A DNA stretch of 64,000 nucleotides from Mycobacterium sp. OTB74 (lineage in GTDB: Bacteria > Actinomycetota > Actinomycetes > Mycobacteriales > Mycobacteriaceae), in assembly GCF_029892685.1 (NCBI RefSeq), contig NZ_JARXVD010000015.1, positions 1 to 64,000 on the forward strand, read 5' to 3'. Shown here in pieces: positions 35,104 to 43,974 of the stretch; positions within the stretch are counted from its first letter, which is position 1, and each line of letters opens with the position of its first letter. Position numbers and translations under genes: made by a program. Below the pieces are notes generated by a model. It made no database searches and was not told where the DNA came from. It saw only the letters and a program-made list of their open reading frames with translations.

Positions 35104-35610
35104 CTAGCGTTCCAGCCGACGCTCCGCCAATGCCAGTGCGACCAGCATCACAGCGGCCACCAGCCAGCCGACCACTGCAATCGACCCCGCCGGGATGATC
35201 GCCAGTGAGGCATTGCGGTTCTGGACCCTGACCAGGTCGGGGTTGTCCCGGTCGTATTCGACGTAGATGCGCATGCCGGTTTCCAGCTCCGACGGGTACA
35301 GCACCCCGAGCTCGGGTCGGTAGGTCACCCGATTGGGCGTCACGAACTCGATGGTGGAGCGACGCGGACCGGCGGACAGCACCTCGGCAGCGGCGACGCC
35401 CTTGTTGTGCTCGATCTGCTGATCATTGCGCCAGGCGCCGAGCACCAGCAGCACCGACTGCAACGTCACCAGGCAGGCCAGCAGCACCACGCCCACGCGC
35501 ATCCTGCGGATGACGCGCTGCGAACGGGTTTCGTTGCCCTCGCCGAACATGTGCGGAATCAGGCTGTCCCGCAAGGCATTTGCCCAACTGATCAGTCCCG
35601 ACGGGATCAC
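35104..35610 (-). CDS. DUF3592-like membrane protein (Rv0556-like)
   Basis: 168 residues. Membrane helices at about 37-59 and 143-163 enclose an exterior domain of about 80 residues (EHNKGVAAAEVLSAG, TYRPELGVLYPSELETGMRIYVEYD), the DUF3592 pattern. The GTG start overlaps the menD stop (GTGA), so the two are translationally coupled. The conserved place between menD and mgtA hints at an envelope role, but function is unknown. Confidence 0.88.
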   Translation of the reverse strand: MIPSGLISWANALRDSLIPHMFGEGNETRSQRVIRRMRVGVVLLACLVTLQSVLLVLGAWRNDQQIEHNKGVAAAEVLSAGPRRSTIEFVTPNRVTYRPELGVLYPSELETGMRIYVEYDRDNPDLVRVQNRNASLAIIPAGSIAVVGWLVAAVMLVALALAERRLER

Positions 35611-37253
35611 GAAGTGACCTTGATGGCGGCCCGGATCGACGCGTGCAGGGCGCGCAACGTCGAACGGTCGGCCTTGACCTCCAGCACCCGCATGCCTTCG
35701 AACGGCTCAAGTAGCGCGGTGGCCAGCTCAGCGGCCTCCACCTGCCGGCATTCGACGTGGTAGGCCCGGCACAGCGCCGCAACGTCGACGTCGTGCGGGG
35801 TGCCGAAAATGCGTGACGATACGTCTGAAAACCGCGGATCGCCCTGCTCCAGCAATTCGAAGATCCCGCCGCCGTTGTCGTTCGACACGACGATGGTCAA
35901 GGCCTTCGGCGTCGGCTCAGTAGGACCGATCAGCAACCCCGAGCTGTCATGCACGAACGTCAGGTCACCGATCAGCGCGACGGTTCGGCCGGCCCCGGCA
36001 CGTTCGTGCGCCAGCGCCGCCCCGATTGCAGTGGACACCGTGCCGTCGATGCCGGCCACTCCGCGGTTTGACCGCACAGCTATGCCATGCGAGTTCAGGC
36101 CGACCAGCGCGGCGTCGCGGACCGGGTTGGACGCACCGAGGACCAGCTGATCGCCCGGCTGCAGGCCGTCGGCGACCGCGGCGGCCACGTGCAGCCCCGT
36201 TGTCAGTGGGTGTGCCCGGAGCTGGTCACGCACCGCGTTCTCAGCGCGGGCGTTGGCCTCCGCGCAGCGGCTCAGCCAGGCCGGATCAGGCGTGCCGCTG
36301 GTGACGGCCCGGGTGCCGGTGGCCTGCGAGTTGCCGGACACGTCGGGCCACCGCGGGCCGGTGGTCAGCGCGTAGACGGGCACCGCAGGGTTGGCCAGCA
36401 GAGCTGACACCGGACGGTGCAGGGTGGGCCGGCCCAGCATGATCACCTGCTCGGGCTCGACGAGCGCCAACGCAAGCGGGTGCAGCGGGTTGTCGGCCGC
36501 GGGTGCGGTGGCTTCGGCGACCGTCGGCAGGTGCGTCAGGTTGGGATGGACCCCCGCGCCATGCCCTGCGATGACGACGGTGTCGGGCGTCAGGTCGATC
36601 TCCAGCGGCTGATCGAACGTCACCGGCGGGGTGTAGGTCCAGGGCTTACCGTCCGGGCGGCCCGCGGGGGCATACGGAGCATCGGGGCCGGCATCGGGCA
36701 CCAATGGCTCCCGCAATGGGATGTCGAACTGCACCGGGCCGGCGTTGGCTGTACGAGAACCCTTGGCGGCCACCAGAACCCGACATGTTGCCGACCGCCA
36801 TTGGGCGTTGCACGCGGCCAGATCGACATTCGCCTCGGCCAAGCCCAGGCTGATGGTGGCCCGCACCTGATTGCCGAAGTAGCCCAGTTGCTCCATGGTC
36901 TGGTTGGCACCGGTGCCGAGCAGTTCATACGGCCGGTTGGCACTCAGCACGATCAACGGCACCCGCGCGTAGTTGGCCTCGATGACGGCCGGGCCCAGAT
37001 TGGCCACCGCGGTGCCCGAGGTCATGGCGATGCACACCGGAGCGCCCGCCGACACTGCCAGACCGATCGCGAGGTAACCGGCGGTCCGTTCGTCGATCCG
37101 GACGTGCAGGCGCAGCTGCCCGGCACGGTCGGCATCGGCCAGGGCAAAGGCCAGCGGCGCGTTACGCGAACCGGGGCATAGCACCACGTCCCGCACGCCA
37201 CCGCGAATGAGCTCGTCCACGACGACGCGTGCCTGAACGGTCGACGGGTTCAT
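35607..37253 (-). CDS. menD: SEPHCHC synthase MenD
   Basis: 548 residues from ATG 37253 (MNPSTVQARVVVDELIRGGV, which matches my memory of the Rv0555 start); a GTG six bases upstream is in frame. ThDP-dependent enzyme adding the succinyl-semialdehyde unit of 2-oxoglutarate to isochorismate. The catalytic Glu is in RIDERTAGYLAIGLA; ThDP and metal are bound around GNRGVAGIDG and LIGDLTFVHDSSGL ... NDNGGGIFELL. It lies 12 bp downstream of bpoC and overlaps the next gene. Confidence 0.97.
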   Translation of the reverse strand: MNPSTVQARVVVDELIRGGVRDVVLCPGSRNAPLAFALADADRAGQLRLHVRIDERTAGYLAIGLAVSAGAPVCIAMTSGTAVANLGPAVIEANYARVPLIVLSANRPYELLGTGANQTMEQLGYFGNQVRATISLGLAEANVDLAACNAQWRSATCRVLVAAKGSRTANAGPVQFDIPLREPLVPDAGPDAPYAPAGRPDGKPWTYTPPVTFDQPLEIDLTPDTVVIAGHGAGVHPNLTHLPTVAEATAPAADNPLHPLALALVEPEQVIMLGRPTLHRPVSALLANPAVPVYALTTGPRWPDVSGNSQATGTRAVTSGTPDPAWLSRCAEANARAENAVRDQLRAHPLTTGLHVAAAVADGLQPGDQLVLGASNPVRDAALVGLNSHGIAVRSNRGVAGIDGTVSTAIGAALAHERAGAGRTVALIGDLTFVHDSSGLLIGPTEPTPKALTIVVSNDNGGGIFELLEQGDPRFSDVSSRIFGTPHDVDVAALCRAYHVECRQVEAAELATALLEPFEGMRVLEVKADRSTLRALHASIRAAIKVTS

Positions 37254-37265
37254 ATCCACAGCGTG

Positions 37266-38051
37266 TCACACCGGGTTGGCCGCGAAGAACTCCAGTGCTG
37301 CGGCGTTCACCTGGTCTGCGCGTTCGACGAATCCGAGGTGCCCGGCGTCGACGATCTCCAGGTAGCTGCCATTGGGGAAGGCGTCAGCCACCTCGCGGGA
37401 CAGGTGCGGGGGCAACACGGTGTCGTCGGCGAACCCGATCGCCAGCACCGGCGTTGCGACCTGCAGATAGGCCGGCAACCGGTTGGTGGCCGGTGCGACG
37501 TCCAACTGCGCCCGCGAACCGGGTGTGCCCTTGGTCGGCCACATGGAGAAGATTTCGATCCAGTCCTTGACTGCCTGGTCGTCGTTGAGGGTCTTCGGCG
37601 AAAAGTTCTCGATCAGACGGTTTCGCACGTCCACAGCAACGGGCAGCTGAACACCGGAGTCCAGCAGCTGACGCTCGGCGTCGCGGAAGAATCGGCGGGT
37701 GCGGTCCTCACGGCCGCGGGTGGCCATCAGAACCGCTGCGGACACCAACTCGGGCCGGGCTACCATGAGTTCCTGGGCGATGAACGACCCCATCGACACC
37801 GAGACAATGCGCACTGGACCGCCGCCGACCTTTTCGATCAGCGCCGCGGTGTCGGCCACCATCTGCTCGAGGGCGAACCCACTGGCGTTCTCGGTTTCGC
37901 CGACGCCCCGGTTGTCGAAGGTGATGCAGCGGTAGCCCGCCCGCTGAAACGCCGGTACCTGGTGCAGGTGCCAGGTGCGTCCCGCACCGCCCCTACCAGC
38001 GATGAACAGCACGGGCTGGCCGGTACCACGTTCGTCGAATGCCAAATTCAC
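37266..38051 (-). CDS. bpoC: Alpha/beta hydrolase BpoC (Rv0554-like), candidate MenH
   Basis: 261 residues from GTG 38051; the frame is open to 38363 but homology starts at VNLAFDERGTGQPVLFIAGR. Nucleophile elbow SVSMGS, acid Asp in VLAIGFADDTV, His in DAGHLGF. It was annotated as a bromoperoxidase but the family is a plain serine hydrolase. Its place 12 bp before menD makes it a candidate for MenH, the lyase after MenD that also has an alpha/beta-hydrolase fold (inference). Its start region has no strong ribosome site. Confidence 0.88.
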   Translation of the reverse strand: MNLAFDERGTGQPVLFIAGRGGAGRTWHLHQVPAFQRAGYRCITFDNRGVGETENASGFALEQMVADTAALIEKVGGGPVRIVSVSMGSFIAQELMVARPELVSAAVLMATRGREDRTRRFFRDAERQLLDSGVQLPVAVDVRNRLIENFSPKTLNDDQAVKDWIEIFSMWPTKGTPGSRAQLDVAPATNRLPAYLQVATPVLAIGFADDTVLPPHLSREVADAFPNGSYLEIVDAGHLGFVERADQVNAAALEFFAANPV

Positions 38052-38131
38052 CCGGCCGAGGTTACTGGACCCGTGATTTGGGCGCGTTTGATCAGGCTCA
38101 GCAAGACGCAGCGCGCTGAGATTGCGGGGAC

Positions 38132-38845
38132 TCAGCGGCGGGAACGGACCTTGTTGAGGGCCTGGTCCCACAGCAGCAACGCGCTGGCCTTGAGTTGGGC
38201 GGGTTTGAGCAGCTCGCGCGACATCAGCGCGGTCGCGCCAGCTTTGGTCGAGGCGGAGGCCTTCGACATGTGTCCGGAGTCGAACGGCGGCTGCGGGTCG
38301 TACTCCATGGACAGCTGGATGGCCTTGGCCCGTTCCTCGCCGCCGATCTGCCCGGCCAGCCACAGGCCGAGGTCTATCCCGGCCGAGACACCTGCGCAGG
38401 TGACGACGTGATCGCCGGACTGCACGATTCGCTCATCGCCGACCGCCTCGACGCCGAACGCTTTCAGCACCGGCACCGCGGCCCAGTGGGACGTGGCCCG
38501 CTTACCGTCGAGCAGCCCGGCGGCGGCGAGAATCAGCGAGCCCGAACACACCGACGCCGTCCAGGTACTGCTCTGGTGGGCACGACGCACCCAGTCGAGC
38601 ACCTTCTGATCCCGGGCGTGCTCCATGGTGCTGAACCCGCCCGGGATCAGGATGATGTCCGGCGTCGGGGTCTCGTCGAACGAATGGGTGGCGCCGACGA
38701 GCAACACGGCGGAGTCGGCCGGGATCGGGCCGGGCTCGTGCCAGACGAACCGGACCTCGGCGTCGGGCAGATAGCGAAGCGACTCATAGGGGCCGATGAA
38801 ATCCAGGGCGGTGAATCCCGGGTACAACACGATGGCGATCTGCAT
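38132..38845 (-). CDS. DJ-1/PfpI-family protein
   Basis: 237 residues from ATG 38845, which has GAGGAG seven bases upstream. Class I glutamine amidotransferase-like fold: MQIAIVLYPGFTALDFIGPYE at the start, ILIPGG with the acidic region, and the nucleophile Cys in SVCSGSLILAAAGLLDG, followed by ATSHW. The last 35 residues are basic. It follows the GlxA-type regulator by 10 bp, with which it shares the fold and probably an operon. The substrate is unknown; isonitrile hydratases look like this. Confidence 0.9.
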   Translation of the reverse strand: MQIAIVLYPGFTALDFIGPYESLRYLPDAEVRFVWHEPGPIPADSAVLLVGATHSFDETPTPDIILIPGGFSTMEHARDQKVLDWVRRAHQSSTWTASVCSGSLILAAAGLLDGKRATSHWAAVPVLKAFGVEAVGDERIVQSGDHVVTCAGVSAGIDLGLWLAGQIGGEERAKAIQLSMEYDPQPPFDSGHMSKASASTKAGATALMSRELLKPAQLKASALLLWDQALNKVRSRR

Positions 38846-38855
38846 GAATTCTCCT

Positions 38856-39824
38856 CTAAGCGAACGTTTTACGGTACTGATCCGGCGAAACTCCAACTCG
38901 CCGAACGAAACTGCGACGCAGGGTCTCGGCGCTGCCAAATCCGCAGCGGGCCGCGATGGCAGTGACGGGATCGTCGGTCTCGGTCAGTTGGCGACGCGCC
39001 GCGTCGGTGCGGATCCGCTCGACGTAAACCCCAGGCGGCTCACCGACTTCGGCCTTGAAGGTGCGGGTGAAGTGCCGCGCGCTCATCGCGGCTCGCTGGG
39101 CTAGTTCCGGAATGCTGTGTGTACCACCGGGTTCTGCCTCGATGAGTTCCTGCACATCACGAATCGGCTCACGTTTGGCGCGGGGCATCCACACCGGAGG
39201 CGCGAACTGCGTCTGGCCGCCGGTCCGACGTAGATACAGCACCAGCCAACGGGCCACCTCTTGCGCGATGTCGGTGCCATAGTCTTCTTCGACCAGGGCC
39301 AACGCCAGGTCGATGCCCGCCGTCACTCCCGCCGCGGTCCACACCTTTTCAGAACTTCGGATGAAGATCGGATCGGGATCGACTGTGATACTTGAGAATT
39401 CGCTGGCCAGCCTCGCGGCCTCAGACCAATGCGTAGTGGCCTGGCAGCCGTCGAGCAGGCCGGCCTGCGCGGCCAGGAACGCGCCGGTGCAGACGCTGAC
39501 GACCCGACGCGCGTTCGCTGCGGCGGATCGGATCCAGTCGATGACGGCGGGGTTGGCTCGGGCCAGGTCGGCACCCATACCGCCCGGCAGCACGATGGTG
39601 TCGATCGCCTGGCCGGGGTCAGGCGGCGGCTTGGCCACGAACTCCAACCCGGTCATGGTCGCGACCGGACCGCCGTCGATCGAGGTCAGGATCGGCGCGT
39701 AGCCCTCGTCGCCGTGCCCTTTGGCAGCCAGGTGCAGCGTGGCGCCGGTGAACACGTCAAATGGGCCGACCACGTCGAGGGCTTGCACCCCCGGATAGCC
39801 GAGCAGCACCACCGATCGCTTCAC
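38856..39824 (-). CDS. GlxA-family transcriptional regulator (DJ-1 domain plus AraC HTH)
   Basis: 322 residues. A DJ-1/PfpI-like domain (1-190) contains VVSVCTGAFLAAQAGLLDG, and the C-terminal AraC/XylS domain (about 220-318) has two helix-turn-helices: IPELAQRAAMSARHFTRTFK and VTAIAARCGFGSAETLRRSF. GTG 39824 is the start. Proteins of this layout sense a small molecule and activate adjacent catabolic genes; the DJ-1 gene downstream is the obvious target. Confidence 0.93.
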   Translation of the reverse strand: MKRSVVLLGYPGVQALDVVGPFDVFTGATLHLAAKGHGDEGYAPILTSIDGGPVATMTGLEFVAKPPPDPGQAIDTIVLPGGMGADLARANPAVIDWIRSAAANARRVVSVCTGAFLAAQAGLLDGCQATTHWSEAARLASEFSSITVDPDPIFIRSSEKVWTAAGVTAGIDLALALVEEDYGTDIAQEVARWLVLYLRRTGGQTQFAPPVWMPRAKREPIRDVQELIEAEPGGTHSIPELAQRAAMSARHFTRTFKAEVGEPPGVYVERIRTDAARRQLTETDDPVTAIAARCGFGSAETLRRSFVRRVGVSPDQYRKTFA

Positions 39825-39916
39825 GGTTTCATCGTGGTCCGCCGACGGGATGGCGTCTAGGCCATGTACCCCTCAGATTAGGACAGGTATCAGACGCCGG
39901 GACGCCGCTGCGGGCC

Positions 39917-40000
39917 ATGAACCAGTACACGTACCGCGCTGAGTGGTCACCGGAACGCAGAGCATATCTCGCCGGCTGCCTGGAATTCCCCCGACTCTAG
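39917..40000 (+). pseudogene. Truncated HicB-like antitoxin fragment
   Basis: 27 codons, MNQYTYRAEWSPERRAYLAG then CLEFPRL and a stop. The first part resembles the N-terminus of HicB-type antitoxins (YTYRAEWSPE followed by a G-x-C-x-EFP motif). The C-terminal DNA-binding part and any hicA toxin are missing. The patch is lower in G+C than the men genes and stands beside the chitinase gene. Confidence 0.5.
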
Positions 40001-40074
40001 ATCCTTTGTAGCACAACGATTTTTGCAAACCAGTGCCATAATTCGACCAGCGGGTAGCGGCAACCGGGGGCGGG

Positions 40075-41217
40075 TCATTCGAGAGTGTCGTGCAAGGCGG
40101 TTGACATGTATTCCGCGAGTCGGAATTGGTCGGTTTTGTCGGCTCCTAGCTCCCACAACATTAGGCCGCCGAGGTGGTAGCCGCGGCGTATCTCTCCGAC
40201 CGAGTCGGTCACATACGCCGCCTTGGCAAACACGTCGCCAGCCATGTTCGGCGATATCCAGACCCGCTCGCTCGCGGAATACATCGATGACGAACAGGAG
40301 AGGTCGTCGAACAGGGGCGGGCCAACGTAGTTGTCCATCACGTCCTGGTAAGTGAGGATCCCTGGCGTGTAGGTGCCGGGCCCGGGTCCGCTATAGGACT
40401 GGTACAGGCCACTGTTCGTCGCATCCACGCCGGCATATGAATGCGCGTAGGCCGGTATCCCAATCACCAGTTTCCGCGGTTGCACGCCTGCGCCGATGAG
40501 TCCCGTTATCGACTGGTCGATGTTGTGGTCCGGGCGCGGCGCGTGGGGCGAGCCAAACAGCGGCGCATTGAAATTCGTCACGTCACCTTGCGGGTTGGTA
40601 CGAGGTTCGTGAAAGTTGTATGCCATTACGTTGAACCAGTCGACGCTCTCCTGCACCGCGGATACATCGACTGAGCCCGCCGTCTTCGTCGCGCGGATCG
40701 CCATCGTCGAGAAAAATTGCCGGTTCTGCTGGCAACCGGCAGCATTCAACTGTGTGCGCAGGTCGTGCATCAGCAGGGTGACGTTCGCCTCGTCCTGAGG
40801 GCCGGGAAATTCCCAGTCCACGTCGATGCCGTCGAACAGCGGCGGATCGCGCAGGATGAACTGCTCCAGACAGGATTTGACGAATGCTTCGCGTAGGCGG
40901 GGATCGGCTGCGATCGCGGAGAAGACGGTTTGGTTACCGGTCTTCTGCTGCGAATTGTTCGATCCGCCGACGCTAATCATGAGATGCAGGTTGGGATACG
41001 TCTGCTTCAGAGCAGCGAGCTTAGGGAAGTTCGCGGTTTCGTCTTTCGGTTCAGGTGTCGTTACCTCCCACACGGCGCCATTCCAGGCAAAGCCACCGAA
41101 GCAATAGATCAGATGCGTCAGTTGATCGCCGGGTGCGTTGGCAATGTCGTATCGGCGTTCCTTGTTGGTCGCGTAGCCCGGAAGGTATCCGGCCACGACG
41201 TAGCTCTGGCCAGTCAT
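40075..41217 (-). CDS. Glycoside hydrolase family 18 chitinase-like protein
   Basis: 380 residues from ATG 41217 with GGAGGGACG directly upstream. A GH18 barrel: VAGYLPGYATNKERR, LHLMISVGGSNNS (SxGG), then the catalytic DGIDVDWE (D129 to E136, Glu136 as acid) and YNFHEPR later, ending MLWELGADKT. It cleaves chitin or a related GlcNAc polymer, or acts as a lectin if inactive; the motif is intact. No signal peptide is evident, so export would need another route. More AT-leaning codons than its neighbours suggest acquisition. Confidence 0.9.
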   Translation of the reverse strand: MTGQSYVVAGYLPGYATNKERRYDIANAPGDQLTHLIYCFGGFAWNGAVWEVTTPEPKDETANFPKLAALKQTYPNLHLMISVGGSNNSQQKTGNQTVFSAIAADPRLREAFVKSCLEQFILRDPPLFDGIDVDWEFPGPQDEANVTLLMHDLRTQLNAAGCQQNRQFFSTMAIRATKTAGSVDVSAVQESVDWFNVMAYNFHEPRTNPQGDVTNFNAPLFGSPHAPRPDHNIDQSITGLIGAGVQPRKLVIGIPAYAHSYAGVDATNSGLYQSYSGPGPGTYTPGILTYQDVMDNYVGPPLFDDLSCSSSMYSASERVWISPNMAGDVFAKAAYVTDSVGEIRRGYHLGGLMLWELGADKTDQFRLAEYMSTALHDTLE

Positions 41218-41429
41218 CGTCCCTCCATCCCCGTGACCACGATTCGAAACGCAGTCGGTGTCCACATCGAACGCGGTTCGTCCGCAGTCCGGAATTGGTT
41301 ATCCGCCAGCGCATTCCAGAGTCATGCACCATGAGGCCCTATTGCATGTCGATTGGGTGATTCGAGCAATAGTGCGGTCCGCTGAACGGACCAGAGCACC
41401 ACTGCCGTTGGCGCCGATGCTCGGCGGCA

Positions 41430-42344
41430 TCAAATCAGCGGGTAGCACTCCCGGATCCGGTTGATCCACCAGTCCCGACGCTCGGCCTGCGCCGCCAGGG
41501 ACGCCAGCCGCGCCGGGTCCGGCGTCACGGCAGCGACCGGCAAGAAGCCATCGGACAGGGCCAGCGCTTCCACTACGTCCTCGACGAACAACCCACCGGT
41601 ACCCAAACCGCAGGCATGCTCCAGCGAGGGCAGGCAGCCTGCCGCCAGCAGTCCGCGCGACATGCCGACCGCCGAATCCAGCGCGCTGGACACCACGACC
41701 GGGATGTCGATCTGTTCTGCGATCTCCAGCAGCCGGCTGACCCCGCCGAGCGGCGCGACCTTGACCACCGCGACATCGGCTGCGCGCTCACGCACCACTC
41801 GCAACGGGTCCGAGGCCTTGCGGATCGACTCGTCAGCGGCCACCGGAACGTCGACCAGAGCACGCAATTCGGCCAACTCGGCCACGGTGGCGCACGGCTG
41901 CTCAAGGTACTCCAACGGCCCCGACGCGGTCAGCGCCTGCGCCGCAGCCACCGCCTCGGGCACCGTCCACCCTCCGTTGGCATCGACCCGAACCACTGGC
42001 ACCGCCTTGCGCACCGCCTCGACGCGCGCGACGTCGTCCGCCAGCGTCTGCCCCCGCTCGGCGACCTTCACCTTCGCCGTTCGTGCGCCCGGGAACCGGG
42101 CCAGCACCTCGGGCACTCGGGCAGCCGCGACAGCGGGGACCGTGGCATTGATCGGAACCTGCTCACGTACCGGCGTGGGCGCGGGCTCGTATGCCGCCTC
42201 GATTCCGGCCGCCAGCCAGTGCGCCGCTTCGGCCGGGCCGTACTCCAGGAAAGCCCCGAACTCGCCCCAGGCGCAAGGCCCGTCGATCAGCGCGACTTCA
42301 CGCACATCGATACCGCGGAAGCGCACCCGCATGGGCAACGCCAC
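41430..42344 (-). CDS. menC: o-Succinylbenzoate synthase MenC
   Basis: 304 residues from GTG 42344. Enolase-superfamily enzyme that dehydrates SHCHC to o-succinylbenzoate. TAKVKVAERG with the catalytic Lys, VVRVDANGGW (metal Asp), LEQPC (metal Glu), AADESI (metal Asp) and VVKVAPLGG (second Lys) are all seen. The true start may be upstream: the frame continues through DLLERLHVVALPMRV, which resembles the Rv0553 N-terminus, back to an ATC at 42392 that has GGGAGGG six bases before it. This would give about 320 residues. It follows the AMP-ligase gene on the same strand. Confidence 0.93.
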   Translation of the reverse strand: MALPMRVRFRGIDVREVALIDGPCAWGEFGAFLEYGPAEAAHWLAAGIEAAYEPAPTPVREQVPINATVPAVAAARVPEVLARFPGARTAKVKVAERGQTLADDVARVEAVRKAVPVVRVDANGGWTVPEAVAAAQALTASGPLEYLEQPCATVAELAELRALVDVPVAADESIRKASDPLRVVRERAADVAVVKVAPLGGVSRLLEIAEQIDIPVVVSSALDSAVGMSRGLLAAGCLPSLEHACGLGTGGLFVEDVVEALALSDGFLPVAAVTPDPARLASLAAQAERRDWWINRIRECYPLI

Positions 42345-42375
42345 GACGTGCAGGCGCTCCAGCAGGTCCGCGAGG

Positions 42376-43974
42376 TCACACGGTGGAGCGATCTCGACCC
42401 TCCCAGTACGGCTTTCGCAAATCCTTCTTCATGATCTTGCCCGTCGGGTTACGGGGCAGCGCGTCCACGATGTCGACGGTCTTGGGGCACTTGTACCCGG
42501 CCAGATGTTCCCGCGCGTAGGCTATCAATTCCGAATCGGACACCGGAAACTCAGTGGCTACAACGGCTTTCACCGATTCGCCCCACTTCTGGTCAGGCAC
42601 GCCGATCACCGCGACCTCGGTCACTGCGGGATGCTCGGCCAGCACCCGCTCGACCTCCAGCGAATAGATGTTCTCGCCGCCGGAGATGATCATGTCCTTG
42701 AGCCGGTCCTCGACGAACACATAGCCGCCCTCGTCCACGCGGCCGATATCGCCGGTGCGGAACCAACCGTCAGCTGTGACCGCTTCTGCGGTGGCGTCCG
42801 GCCGGTTGTGATAACCCTTCATCAATTGCGGTGTGCGGAACCACAATTCGCCTTGTTCGCCGGGCGGCACGTCCTCGCAGGTGTCGGGGTCGACGACGCG
42901 TAACTCGGCCTCCGGGATCAGCGACCCAGCGCTGAGCAGACGCTCCTCACTGGCGGTGCGGTGGTCGTCCGGATCGAGCCGCGTCACCACGCCGCACAGC
43001 TCGGTCAGGCCGTACACTTGCATGAAATCGGTGTTGGGCCAAGCCTCCAGCGCGGATCGCAGCAGAGGCAACGGCATTGGCGCCGCGCCATACGCATAGG
43101 TCTTGAGCCCACCGAACAACTTCACCGCGTCAGGCCCGGAGTCGAGCACCTTGGCCAGCACCGCGGGCACCAGGAAGGTGCGGTTGGCCCCGGCCAGGAT
43201 GCCGCCGGCCAGCGTCATCCCGTCTACGTCGCGGGTCATGTAGCTGGCGAGCCCATGGTGAATACCGACCTGAACATACGAGGTGCCCCCGACGTGGAAA
43301 AGCGGCATGGCCACCAGGACCTTGTCACCTTCGTCGAAAGTCCAACCGTGATAGGCATTTATGGTGTGGGCGATCATGTTCGACTGGGTCAGCGCCACCC
43401 CCTTGGGCCGGCCGGTGGTGCCCGACGAATACATGATCACGCAGACATCGTCAGGCTGAACCTCCGGAGCCCGATCGACCGGCTGCGCACCCGCCAGCAG
43501 CGCCTCGTATTCGTCGCCCTCACCGCCGTCCGGGGTGACCGTGACAATGTGTTCGACGGTGTTCAGCTTGTCGGTGATGGCGTCGATCGCCGGTCGCAGC
43601 TCGGTTCCGACGATGAGAACCTTTGCGCCACAGTCATTGATGACGAAGTCCAGCTCGTCTGCAGCCAACCGGAAATTGATGACGGAGTTGGCTGCACCCA
43701 ACAGCGATACCGCAAGCGTCAGCTCGACACCGGCCGGATGGTTCTTGTCCAGAAAAGCCACGACGTCACCGCGCCGAACTCCCCATGCGCTCAGCGCCCC
43801 GGCCAGCCGCCGAATCCGGTCGTACCACTGCGACCAGGTCCAGGTGCGATCCAGATAGGTGATGGCCTCGGCGTCCGGGGTGGCCGCCGACCAGTGGGCG
43901 ACCCGCTCGGCCAGAAACTTCGGCTCGGGTAATTCAGTCATCCGCTGAGCCTGCCATGCCAGCCGAGCCGTCAT
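42376..43974 (-). CDS. Acyl-CoA synthetase (AMP-forming), FadD-like
   Basis: 532 residues. The ATG at 43974 overlaps the amidohydrolase stop (ATGA); an in-frame ATG at 43941 (MTELPEPKF) is an alternative. Adenylation domain motifs: MYSSGTTGRPKGVAL, YGLTELCGV, then GWFRTGDIGRVDEGGY and the C-terminal Lys in PRNPTGKIMKKDL. It activates a carboxylic acid as a CoA thioester. The substrate is unknown. It is embedded between an amidohydrolase and menC, a position not present in M. tuberculosis; menC itself starts in its last codons. Confidence 0.92.
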   Translation of the reverse strand: MTARLAWQAQRMTELPEPKFLAERVAHWSAATPDAEAITYLDRTWTWSQWYDRIRRLAGALSAWGVRRGDVVAFLDKNHPAGVELTLAVSLLGAANSVINFRLAADELDFVINDCGAKVLIVGTELRPAIDAITDKLNTVEHIVTVTPDGGEGDEYEALLAGAQPVDRAPEVQPDDVCVIMYSSGTTGRPKGVALTQSNMIAHTINAYHGWTFDEGDKVLVAMPLFHVGGTSYVQVGIHHGLASYMTRDVDGMTLAGGILAGANRTFLVPAVLAKVLDSGPDAVKLFGGLKTYAYGAAPMPLPLLRSALEAWPNTDFMQVYGLTELCGVVTRLDPDDHRTASEERLLSAGSLIPEAELRVVDPDTCEDVPPGEQGELWFRTPQLMKGYHNRPDATAEAVTADGWFRTGDIGRVDEGGYVFVEDRLKDMIISGGENIYSLEVERVLAEHPAVTEVAVIGVPDQKWGESVKAVVATEFPVSDSELIAYAREHLAGYKCPKTVDIVDALPRNPTGKIMKKDLRKPYWEGRDRSTV

